A stretch of 64,000 bases of DNA from Diprion similis (taxonomy: Eukaryota; Arthropoda; Insecta; Hymenoptera; Diprionidae): the NCBI RefSeq assembly GCF_021155765.1, contig NC_060110.1:10725501-10789500 (forward strand). The letters are read 5' to 3'. The position numbers and the translations under genes were made by a program. The notes beneath the pieces are model-generated. The model was not told where the DNA came from. It saw only the letters and a program-made list of their open reading frames with translations, and made no database searches. Every line of letters starts with the position of its first letter. Positions within the stretch are counted from its first letter, which is position 1. Shown here one piece after another: positions 27,301-38,800 of the stretch.

Positions 27301-30300
27301 AAACAAATATGGAAGTAGAAAACAGTGATGATAGAAAATCCAGTTTGCTAAATTAATTCGAGCTTCCTTTTTTGTTTTTTTCAGAGTTAAGCAGAGACAT
27401 CTGAGTAACTTCTCCATTACTCAGCAACGTTGGTGAGCTTGCACGTGTTTAGGTTACGGGTATTTCCCTGGGACTCCTTTGTCACGTGGCGTGGCGGTAA
27501 AAATTGTTACACAAATCTTCGATTTCTTAGCTGCATGGATAGGCTCATTCGCGACCTCAACGGTGCCTGACTTTCAGTCGATTCATTTTTTTTTCTCTCT
27601 CTCATCCGAGTTGACCTATTTTACCAGAGTTACTCAAAGTTAGAAATTTTGCACGTTGCTGAGAGTGGAATGAGCATCGCGACAGGTTACCATCACTTAC
27701 TCAACATTCGCGATAACAGATTGTTTTTAGCTACAGATATTATATAATTACAATGATGTCGTTTAAATGATGGATAAACCTGAGGTTTAAATATTTTCCA
27801 TCGATTGTTTAATTGATATCGTTTCAAAGTCTGGTAGAATGCAACATAATCAATTTGCCTGATATATCTTGAATCATTTTCAATTTTTGAATGCCCAGCA
27901 ACTGTCGATCAACCACAGGCTTAGCTCGCTTAAAAAAATGCAGGATGTTTTTAATCCATTTTACAAAAGGTTGATGTACCGATAGTCCGCCAGCAATCCC
28001 TAAAACAATACTCTCGCTGACTATGGTACAAAAACGTTTTGCTCCCCACAGGTAATCAATGAAAAAGTAAGTCACAGTGACCACGGCGCAAATGAGAAAG
28101 AATGATGTGTGTTGGAAAAAATGAAGAATTGTTTAGAGCGAATATAGGTAATCGGGTAGGTAGGTGGCAGTTTGGGATCCGTCGCGAGGTTTGATGTGCG
28201 TGTGAATCTCTTCAACATCTCCGTTGGGTGGTTTCGTTGGGAATCAGGCGAGGGTAGGCAGGTCGTGATGCACCGCGATGTTATTAACTTTTGTAATCCA
28301 CAGCGTCAAATGATCACAGTGATTGTCATGCAGAAACACGTGAAAGACTCGTAAATATAAGAGTCTCCGAACTATTTATCAGTAACCTTTCAAATTTTAA
28401 CGAGGTTCAACTTCCTATTTCTGTCACCTTGCTATATCATTTTCCAGTCGTTGTTGAATTCAATTATTTAGTCATTGTCTATCATTATTTCATTCAATTG
28501 ATCTCTGTGATCGTCTGAATGGGCAAAACGCATCTCTGGACCATCTATCGCGTTCCGTGGTACGCTAGATGGGGAGAGATGCTGAGCTCGAAGACTTCGC
28601 GTCGAAGAGGACCGCCGACCGTCACGCCACACAATAATGCATGCCCTCCAACCTCCCTCCCGGACTTGACTCGCATCTCGGAAGACCAATTCGCATCGCA
28701 ATGTGTCGGATTCAAAATGACGCAGATGCGGATTGATTTTCTGCAGAATTTTGCGACAAGTCCTAGACAAATAAGATTTTTTGATGGATTGATCGGCCGC
28801 GCCTTTTTGCGCGAAATTGTCGCCACCCTGATAATACGAATCGATCGATCACCCCCGTTTGCTTGACGATTTCGTAAACGGTATATGAAAAAGTTAATCA
28901 CGCCTGATGTGTTGAGCCTTCAGATTTTCAATTGATCTTGTTACTAACAACTGAGTTTTCAAGTTCAATTGACCGTGCCTTTTGCGCGTTGACTTGATAC
29001 CCTTTGGTTATGAGAGAAAGCGCGGCAATTCGCGGGCACAAAAATCGCGGAGTGTATAGTGATGGTGAAGAATCTTGTTGTAAGTATATTTATAGAACAA
29101 ATCTGAGGTGTATGAAAGTATTTTTTCAGTAATTGTATTTTGTTTTCATTTCAGGGCAACGGATTAATTTTTTTTCCAAGTATACCAAGAAATATTTAGT
29201 CTCCACTCGAACGACATTGTTTTTGTCGGTGCACGCACCAAATCGTTTGCCCGTTTCAGCTACTGAAACCTTTTGTCTGTTTCAGTTTACCAAACTTTTT
29301 TACTGTTTCGGTTAATCGTACCTTTCATCTGTTTCAGCTAGTACATTTTTTCTCTGTTTCAGCTAACCAAACTTTATGTATTCCTCAATGAAACTTTTTT
29401 CACCGCGAAGCGATGTGTGCTACGATTTTCGGCATGGTCAATAAAGCCTTGATAAATTCGGCTAATATCGAATTGAGATGTGTAAAATTGCTGATTGGAG
29501 AACTATCTCACCTCGTGGTTTGGCAGGATATCTCATTTGCGGTGAAATATATTTTCCCGATCAGCAATTTTCTATAACACATTCCTATTCGACATCGTTT
29601 GTATATATGTTTACCGCGCATCTTCGATTTCCGTACGTGGCGCTAAAGTCTGCCGCGTACATGGAGTTATCTGAAAGTTGCTCAAAATTCTATTTCGAGT
29701 GGGGCAGCCGTTTGTTTCTCGTTTATAAGTATTGAATAACGCCATTCTGACATTTGATAGTTAATTGTTGAATCGCGAAAATTAAAACAAAAGTAATAAT
29801 ATAAGGGGCAGAAATCATGCGAATCCCCTAGCCAAATTTATTTTATCAACAAAAACTGAAATATTGATTTACAAACGACCAGAAATGACTTGCAAACACC
29901 TACAAACGACGTACGAACGCTGAAAACATGAATCAACTTATTCGGTTGCTAAGTATATGAAGCTATAATACGTTGACCGAGGATATGTATCAGTCAACGC
30001 GCATAGTGTTGAAAAAATAGTAATCGGGCTGTAAAATTGAATTTCACGCACACTGGTGACGCCTAACTTGACGAATCCAGTTTCCGAGCGTGAGTTCTCT
30101 CTGTCGAGTTGCCGCAGATACTCTATGACTGAAGTAACACAGATTCATATACGAGATACCTTTCTATACATGGATGTTCGTTTCGTAAAACATAACCGTG
30201 TTCTGCGAACAACTTCACATATGTAATTTTATTCGAAGTGAATATCTGGAAAATACATTCAATAATACGACATTGGCAAAAGTGTTTCCGATTTGTTAAC

Positions 30301-30310
30301 GACTGTTACA
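24368..30310. other. Intergenic DNA between HDAC3 and PSME3IP1, with GC-rich patches
   Basis: No exon of a recognisable protein is present. The part next to 24368 should contain the HDAC3 promoter, and the part before 30310 the PSME3IP1 promoter and 5' UTR. A GC-rich patch at about 25770-25830 carries GAC triplets followed by G runs. Around 26000-27215 are sequences that look like splice donors (TTTTCG|GTAAGT near 26395, GGAGGAG|GTAAGG near 27214) and an acceptor near 27130 (TTATTGTAG). These could belong to non-coding first exons. Overlapping frames at 28468-28901 on both strands reflect locally higher GC and have no recognisable product. A 26-bp minisatellite lies at 29253-29381. Confidence 0.45.
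29253..29381. repeat. Degenerate 26-bp minisatellite, five units, each starting GTTTC(A/G)G
   Basis: Units begin at 29253, 29279, 29305, 29331 and 29356, a spacing of 26, 26, 26 and 25 bp. The rough consensus starts GTTTCAGCTAACCAAACC. Every unit except the third carries TTTCAG, a perfect acceptor-like core, preceded by pyrimidine-rich sequence. It lies about 1 kb upstream of the PSME3IP1 start codon. Confidence 0.85.
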
Positions 30311-32488
30311 ATGAGTTCTGGATTCATATCGGAAGCTGAAATAACCGAACTACGGAAAGCACGACAAGAGGAATGGGATCGTGTAAGATCAGCGGATCAA
30401 CCGTTAGGTTAGTTAAATGATCATTGATTGTACTAAGTATTAATTTTTTAATTCATTGAAAGTCTTTCAGACAACGCTTCCATTTCTGCTTTTATTAAAG
30501 AACTGTTGTAGAAATAGATCGTCGGAAAATCTATACATGTAAAGAAGAATTCGATTGTTTCTACGGAGTCTCTAGATAGTGGCTTGTCATTACATTGTTC
30601 TTCATACTATGTTGTGAAAATGACAGTAGCCTACCATTTAACCTGAAATAATTCAGAACCTGATCCTTCACATTATTGCTGTCCTTAAACACTTGCAGAA
30701 GATTTAGTAACACAAGTTCATTCTACGTATTACAGTTCAAATCTGCAAATTTTTATAATTACGGTCTTTTAAATGCCTTACCTATTGTTGAACAGAGGCA
30801 CCAGAAGAGCCTTACGATCCAAGATCATTGTACGAACGATTACAGGAGCAAAAAGGTAAACGTGATATGGAATATGAAGAAGCGCACAAGCTCAGTAAGT
30901 TATGATTTCTTATTACATGTTTTTTGAGACATAAAATTTGAGATTAATGTAGTTTAGGGATAGAAAGAAGATCCCCGAATTTTAGGATCCAATAATGCTA
31001 ATTATGTGTTACTGTTACACAGAAAACATGATAAAAGGCCTTGATGATGATGAAGTAGAATTTCTTGACTTAGTTGACCGTACCAAACTTGAAGAAGAAC
31101 GTAAAAAAAATTTAGAAGAAGAAAAAGAAATGAGGGATTTCAAAGCAGCTGTTGCTTCGTTGCAAGAAAAATCTCTAGACGAAAGGCTCAAACAAGAACT
31201 GAAGAAACCACAAACAACTACTAAAAATATGTCTAGTGGAAGGTGAAGTACTTGCATTATTATTCTACTCTCTCACATGGCTTCACTCTTGATTCTAGGT
31301 TAAATAAAAATGTCTACATTTACCATTTTTTAATTTAAGAATTATGCTAATCAAGAATAACATTTCAGTGGAAGGAATTCCCAGCTAAGGTTGTTGACTG
31401 GAGCTGTTGTCAAAAGAACTGAAAAACAACCAAGTGGTATGTTGTTTACTTAATATTGTTTTCTTTCGCATGAATATCTTTCAACTGTATATTTTTGAGC
31501 TTGCCTGTGGTAAGTACTTTGAACTGCAAGATGGGTCACGTTGAAAAAGGGAGGTTTGGAAAAAAATAATTCTTATAGACTGAGAAAAATAAATTTGGTA
31601 CGTATCCCTTTTCCCTATAGACACTAAATCGTGCAATAAGAATATTCTGAATCAGTCAAACAACAGGAGAATGTTGAAAATCGTTTTCCTGCAAATGTTG
31701 ATATTGTGATTTTATAAGCAGAATATCAAGTGAACGAACGGGAATCTTGTATTTTTTGTGGCATCAGAAAACCAGCAGTGATTAACATACTGTAATAAAT
31801 ATTGATGGTTGGGATTATGCTGTAGTGATAATGCTTTCTTCTTCATGACTTCTAAGTGCTGTACTAGACAAATTTACAGTGTTTTGCTATCGACTGTAAC
31901 AGTAACTTCAGTTTTCTCCAATTTTCTCTCATACAATTCTTGTCGTACATAAATCATCTCATACAATAAAATTCAGTGGCTCAACAAGCTAGAAAAAAAA
32001 TATCGGATACCATCAATCTGAGATCAGCCCTTATGCCATGCTCTTTTTTCTGAAAATTACCATAACTTTCCTCTAACTTATTATCGAAGAACACCATGCA
32101 ATGTAACTTCATTATTTGTTTTGTTACTGTAGGGATTGACGATACGACAAAAGGAAGTAAAAGAAAACTATCTGAAATGGAAGAAAACTGTGATGTTACA
32201 GTGCCAAAATTGAAAGAAATGCATACTGTACAGACTGCAGAAAGTTCAAATGAGAAAGTCAATGAAACTGAATTTGCGACAAAGACTCTTACAGATGTTA
32301 AAGTACATGAAAGAGCGTCTAAGATGGCTGGAGGAATGAAGTGCATTGGAATTCTGCCAGGTCTTGGTTCCTACCAACATTCTAGCGACAGCGAGGCCAG
32401 TTCGGATACAGATGAAGAAATTGAACACACTAAGTACGATCTTTTAGGACGAAAAATAGAACCCGTTAAAACTGAAGAAAAAAGTTAA
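30311..32488 (+). CDS. PSME3IP1: PSME3-interacting protein (FAM192A / NIP30 / PIP30)
   Basis: Five exons: 30311-30407, 30796-30894, 31023-31242, 31369-31436, 32133-32488. Phases agree and give 279 residues (human about 254). The N-terminal NIP30 domain is clear: FISEAEI.ELR..RQEEW, then [18 protein letters not shown], then a charged helix with [14 protein letters not shown] and [13 protein letters not shown]. After a weakly conserved lysine-rich middle comes [13 protein letters not shown] and a C-terminal serine/acidic stretch ([13 protein letters not shown]), typical of casein kinase 2 sites. The human protein is nuclear and binds the PA28-gamma (PSME3) proteasome activator through its phosphorylated C-terminal part, altering 20S substrate choice. 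The start fits the homologues. Exon 3 ends in phase 2 and joins exon 4 as ...[16 protein letters not shown]. Confidence 0.92.
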
Positions 32489-34172
32489 AGACTTGATGAT
32501 ATCTAACTTATAAAAATCACATCCGTTCCCTGATAAAGATGCACAGAATGTGATCAGCACTGAGGGTAGGCACAGATTCCTCCCTGATTATTGAGTGCTC
32601 TGGCATTCTGTGTGCAGTTATTTTCACTCTGTTGTTCTAAAAAAATTCTACGTGTAGAGCCAGTTCAAAACATTTTCGTTACTCGTTGTCATGCTTTGTT
32701 AATCAAAAACACTGCATTGACAATGATTTAAAAAACCAGAACACAAGCATTTTAATATGTTTTCGGAAAATGTTAAGAATCGTGGAAGGTTCGCTATTCT
32801 CTATGCACGTGCACCATAGCAATGAGACGTTTTCTGCATGTTTCCAATTGTTAAAACTTTCAATAGAACAATCATGCGTAACATGCAGATCCATGGCAAA
32901 TTAAATTTAACATGGACAGAGTTTAATTTCCAATGATTACTTATGAGGTTATTAAAAATTAATTCCACCGTTAAAACCGTATTTATATGTTTAAAATCGT
33001 TAGCCATATCATTTTTTACGATTTCATCCGTGCGACAGTTGAGAAATTGAACTGATTGAAGTGAGCTAAAATTCTATGAAAGATTCATTAATAGAAGAAT
33101 TAATCACAAAACTTGAAACCATTGATAAGTACAATATATGATATTGAGGATCAATCAATTTCAAGAAACATGTGCATATTTTACGGCTTTCTTCATTTTG
33201 CATTAAAACTTGTCAATTCATTAATTTATTATTTATAGGTACGAAACATAGTTCATTCCGCACAGGATGCATATTTTGTTTTAGAATTATCAATGAATAC
33301 AAAAGGAATTGGATTAACAATAAATATTATCAATACAATTTGTGATACACATTTGATTCGGAAAAATTTTTTGTTATAAGTTATGTACTTGGCACATTAC
33401 ACTGAAGTATATAACAAGAAACGAAATAGCGTTCTTTTCGATCGGAGTGTAAACTAGAAATAATTAACTAGAAGTATCTCTAATGTATCATAATTTTATT
33501 TCTCAATTCATAATTGAAGTATTTTTTCAGTTGATAAAATATCTCGATGGCAGAAGACACCAAAAAATATACATTATATTATAAACATATTGAATAGTTT
33601 TCTTTAAAGTTTCTAACGTACTTTTATTGTACGACACAAAATACTTGAGAACATGTTTGAATTTTATTACAAGATACCCGTTTTTAACAAGTTTTTTTTT
33701 ACGATTCGTAATAAACTTCAAATCCGCATAGTAGCATAGGTGAAAAAAATAAACAATAAATAAAGGAAATTTTCTCCCAAGTACTGAACTTTCCCTACCT
33801 GGGTTTCAATCTTTACTGTAATTTGAAAACGTCTACGTAAGAATACTCAAAGGTCTCGATACTTTTATTAGTCTGTATTGATCACGTTTTCATTAAAGAC
33901 ATTTCATTGCGAAGTTTTTACCACTAGTTTTCACCTAGGTGATTTCAAATTACCCGCCCATGAAATATCGCGATAATCGAATCGCGTGAAGAGCTGAAAC
34001 GAAAATTCTCGGACAATGACGAACTTCCGAAGGCACACCCGGTGGCCGGCGCGAATCAAAAAACAGCATAACCTCAATGACATCAATCCTAGTTGGACAT
34101 TCGTATGTAAATAATATACAAATATAAGTGTATAAACATCACGAGATAAGTTACTTCCACTAACTCATTAGT
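32489..34172. other. 3' UTR of PSME3IP1 and promoter region of MSS4
   Basis: AT-rich non-coding sequence. It should hold the PSME3IP1 3' UTR and, just before 34173, the 5' UTR of the MSS4 gene. I see no further exon, RNA gene or clear repeat. Confidence 0.5.
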
Positions 34173-35873
34173 ATGTCGTCTTCGGTAGAGATTGAATCGT
34201 TGAAGGATGAAAACGGAAAAAATAAATATACGGTATTATGCACATTTTGCTCGTCGAAAATGTTGAATCCTGGAAGCTCAACCTACGTGAATATAGAGGT
34301 AAGATAATCAGCCATAGCACGTGGAATACGCAAGTAATTGTACGTCACTTTTACATTCGTCGGTGGAGATTAAATCCCGAATACTGTTCTTATCGTCTGC
34401 TAATCAACTCACAGTTGCATGTATGCGTGTGCATGCATGCAAAAGAATTTATGCGTGATGCGGATTAGGCATTAGGCTCATAATTAATAATAAATACATG
34501 CATGAATTAATCACCTAATGCTGTCAAAGTAGATATCAAAAACATACAAGGAGTCGCAAGTTAGTCAGCGAGTGAAAGTGATTTCTACCCATGAAATTTA
34601 CAAGGATAAATGTTTCTCAACTCGTCAACTTCTGACGTTTGGCTATTGCTCATCGAATAGAGTTGTGCACATTTTTTTATTGGGCCTTCGGTGGCTCCTG
34701 GGATAAATTAATAGAAAATATATTCTTTCCTTTATAAAAACACCTTGACGCGATCCCACTGGCCTGATCTAACGGAAAGAACCAATGATGTTGATTATTT
34801 CCTCTCATGTCTCTCCCCTCTCTTAAACGCCTACCTAACTCTGACTTTGAATAATGATAAACCTACATACCGTTTGATACTTAAGGATGCATTGGCTATA
34901 CATTCTCAACCAGAAGTGAGTCTCGTTGACAATATTGAAAAATTAAAATCGAAAATTAATATTGGAAAAAAGTCAACCACCATAAAGACGATAAAAAAAT
35001 TAAATTTGAATAGTAATAATGCTCAGAAGGTATCAATAAATTGTTTGAACAAAACATTGTTTAACACACTTTTAAGGTATGTTTCTTTTCGTCATGTGAA
35101 ATGATTTGATTTTTATGGATACCCATGAATTTTTAAAGAATTTTCTCATTATTTTCAAATTTTCGTTTTCGAAAATGAAAAATTTTTAAATATGGAGGAA
35201 AAATCTTGAATTTTCGTTACGTTTGCGTAAAATCGTTATACATTACAATTAAAAAGTTTCTGGGTAACGAATTATTAGTTTCGTAAATACAGGCTTTACA
35301 AATTTTCAAAAAAATCATTCCCTAAAAATTTGTTATACAGTGTTTTGTTTAAACAATTTATTGATAAGTTTTGGGCATTCTTATTATTAAAATTTTATTT
35401 TCTCATCGCCTTTATTGTTGTTAATTTTTTCCGATTTTTATCTTATCATAAAGTATTCAATATTGTCAACGAGACTTACTTTCGCTTGAGAACGTATAGC
35501 CAGTACATCCTTAATTAATTACAGAAGAACTATGTTGTAAATATTACTAAAATTATTTGAAAGGGACACATTACCTCGAAAACCTATGAAAGACAATTCG
35601 AAAAAAGAGAAAAAAATGTATGTTTTGTGACAGGTAGCGGTCAAATTGCATCGTATGCAACGAAAGGGCGAAGGAGAAGCTGAAGAAGAAGAAGAAATAT
35701 CGGACTATTGGATGGTGGACGACATGTTCACGTTTGAAAACATCGGCTTTTCAAACACCGTTGAAAACCTGAAATACCTAATTTGCGCGGACTGCGAAAT
35801 CGGTCCCGTTGGCTGGCACAACCTTACCGATCAAAAATCGTACATTGCTTTATCCAGAGTAAAACATGACTGA
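34173..35873 (+). CDS. RABIF: MSS4 / RABIF, Rab-interacting zinc-binding chaperone
   Basis: Two exons, 34173-34298 and 35634-35873, joined in phase 0, give 121 residues; human MSS4 has 123. Exon 1 carries the first zinc-binding pair (C-T-F-C in VLCTFCSSKMLNPGSS). Exon 2 carries the Rab-binding core DYWMVDDMFTFENIGF, the second pair in LICADCEIGPVGWH, and the C-terminal IALSRVKHD. All are diagnostic of the family. MSS4 binds nucleotide-free exocytic Rabs (Rab1, 3, 8, 10 in mammals) and acts as a holdase that stabilises them rather than as an efficient exchange factor. An acidic run (GEAEEEEEISD, about residues 56-66) sits in the variable loop. The donor is GAG|GTAAGA and the acceptor GTGACAG|GTAGCG. 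The 1.3-kb intron contains an unassigned open frame (34745-35104). Confidence 0.94.
34745..35104 (+). other. Unassigned open frame nested in the MSS4 intron
   Basis: A plus-strand frame of about 119 codons without an early ATG (it opens with TTG) lies inside the intron of MSS4. It has a mixed hydrophobic N-terminal half (SCLSPLLNAYLTLTLNNDK) and a lysine/asparagine-rich C-terminal half. I recognise no domain. A second lysine-poor, hydrophobic frame follows at 35330-35518. They could be remnants of a mobile element or chance frames in AT-rich DNA. Confidence 0.2.
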
Positions 35874-38800
35874 TTTATTTATCACTTATTGATACACCCC
35901 GTTAATCAATCCGCGAATCACATCGCGTGTTCGTCTAATTGAAATTTGATATTTCAGTCGGTCGTCTTCGTCATCTATATATGTATATACATATATAAAC
36001 TCTAAATACATATATAGAGTCGTGAATCCAAATATGATATTGGTTTTAGTATACAAAAACCTGATGTAATTAATTTATTATCATGTAATTAACTACAATG
36101 ATTTAATAGATTAAAGGAGGCGCAGCTTCAACCGTGCGTATAAATAAAAAATGTTAAACCTATTTATACGAGAACCCAATCGCGCGACGTATGAATCGTA
36201 AATACCGTATAACTCGTATTATTTCACACATACGTAATTTATATCAAACAATTATCATGTTAGATTCGTGCAGAAATATTTTTTACGCCATCTTTCTATA
36301 GAATGTGGTTATGAATTAAACAAATCATTTTAGTCGAGGGGATCAGTGAGGTTGGTTCACATCATATCACCAAGTACCCACATTATGTATGTATATGTTA
36401 TGTATATATCATTTGGCAACAATCGTGTGAAAATCTTCTTTACACGTAATCACAAAGATCACGCGAGTCGAGTAACTTTGTTGAAAGCTTATGAATTACT
36501 TATCACCAGAGGTAACAACATATTGGATTACTCAACGATACAGTTTATACTAGAAATACTCGCGTTATTTCTTAATAAATTATGTAACTTTCGTTTTCAG
36601 TCGAAACTTTACTTTGTAAGTACTCGCTTAAATTCCAATCGTATAATTACTCATAAACGTATGATGCCTAAAGACTCTCCAATAAAAAAAATTACATCGA
36701 TTGAATGCCGTACTTTATTCATCTAACTGGAGCTTGTTTGGCGTAACTTGTTGAATCAGTTGCAGTAATTATATTACAAGGTAAAAGAAATACCACAGGC
36801 TTTGAAATAATCAAAGAAGACTCATGTTCAATTTACACTTCTGCATATACAAAAAAAAGTTTCCGGATTTTGCCTACTAAATATCGGGTCAGTAGAACTA
36901 TAAATGATATTATTCTAAGAATACGTTTTGTGCATTTGAATAACTTTAATGTTCAGTAAATGCAAATGATTTCTGTGACAACAAATTCCATTACCTGCTG
37001 TAACCATCGAATTTCGGACTCACCAAAGTATGAATTAGATGAAGCTTCATTTGTTTTGATATAACAATTTCGTATTTTCAAAATAAAACGTCAAAGTGCA
37101 TTTAATCAAATTTTTAGTAATTACAATTACACATTTTTTTGCTACAAAATTCGCATTGTCGCAAGTAACTCGCACCGTGTAATCTTGAATAAATTTATCG
37201 CCAGCATAATCATTCAAAGGGTTGATTCAATCCTATATTAAGTTGTCCCAAGTATTTTGTCCGATAGAAGCATCTCGTTGGATCGAGTAAGTATTGTGTT
37301 CGCCGCATTTGACTGGATCAAACGAATATCACTTGACTCAAACAATCCTTTCCCTCCGTGGGTGGTAAAGATTTCAGATTGGTAGATCGCACTGAGTCTG
37401 GACAGTAAACATGCAGTAGATCTCGGGTCTGATCAAGTTGGCCATCCCTGCTGTAAAATAATGGCCAGCTAAAATGTGATCAGAAGTCACATTTTTTTTA
37501 TGTAAGGTGACATCTGCAGTTCTTCCTCGTTTTTGTCACTCTGAGCCATACCTACGTAGTAAAAATTATCAGTTTTCAGAGTATTCTTTCACTGCAATAA
37601 CAAATAGTACCTATTAGGGTTTAATTTATAAGGTTTTTACATGATGTCACAGGTAGAAGCGTGTTAAATATGTACAACTTTTACTATCCTGATCAAAAAA
37701 CGACCTACGTATCTTAACGTACTTCGTAGACTTTCGACATTACTGAACTTCCGGTGGATCATCACTCGGTAAATTACAGCGGGATAAGAACAACCAAACC
37801 AAGACTGAGTCGAAGTGAGAAAGCGCTGTGTCTTTAGCGAAGAAAAGATGAAAGTAACAAATACTTATTCATCTATGGGGTATTCCAAATATTTTCTGAA
37901 GGTTGTGAAGTCTTATCTCTTTCGCCTTTCGAACGATTAAGTACAAATTTTTTCTACTTTTTTTAGTTCCTAGACTGTATGTTTTCTTTAAAATCTTTAA
38001 CATTCGAAATATGAATCGTGACGATTATCCGTGCTTTTCAAATTCATAATAAAAATTTTTCAATGTTCTTGAGAATGATGAATATTTCAGTCCCTCAGTA
38101 TATTGAATTGCATATTATTGACATTGACATTCATATATTACTCTTAATGGACAACAAAAAGATTATTTCAGTTATTATTCCAACGTTGCATTGTGATCGT
38201 CATTATTTGAAAGTACCATACATTCCCACGCGTGCGCCTTTTAATTTCGTTTTATTAATGTTCATACGACCATTGTACCTTCTTCAACTTGCAAATAAAT
38301 TCAGTGAAAATACCGCAGCGACGACGGTAGTGCGGTGACATAATGTTTTTGTATAATAAGCCTGCCTTCCAGGTACATTTGTCGCACACGCCCTCGTGAT
38401 TTCAACTTCTGAATTTCTGCAAAGATCCGTGAGATCTTGAAACAACCGCATTCGGTGATTTCATATTTTGATATTTTCAGTATCATATTTTCATAATCCA
38501 GAAATTTGGGATTTTCTTGCAGTGGACGAAAGAATTTACAATTACTTAGACGATATTTAATTAACAGCAAGCGAAATTCGTAGGAAATTCGAAATTAGTG
38601 AGACATCAATATCGTTCGACAATTGAGCAGGAATATTCGATCGACACAGAACGAGGAGTCGCTTGGTCAAACTAATTTTGAATACCGGTGAGGAAAGAAG
38701 CGCCTCAATTTGCAATCTTGACAAGCGCCAGTCTAAGCACCGATATGATTTAGGATAGTTTGCGAAATCTTAATGTTACAACTTTATTAAAGTTTTGAAG

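Noticed and set aside
28468-28901. Three long frames on both strands
   Set aside because: Simultaneous openness on both strands reflects local GC content; none shows a domain.
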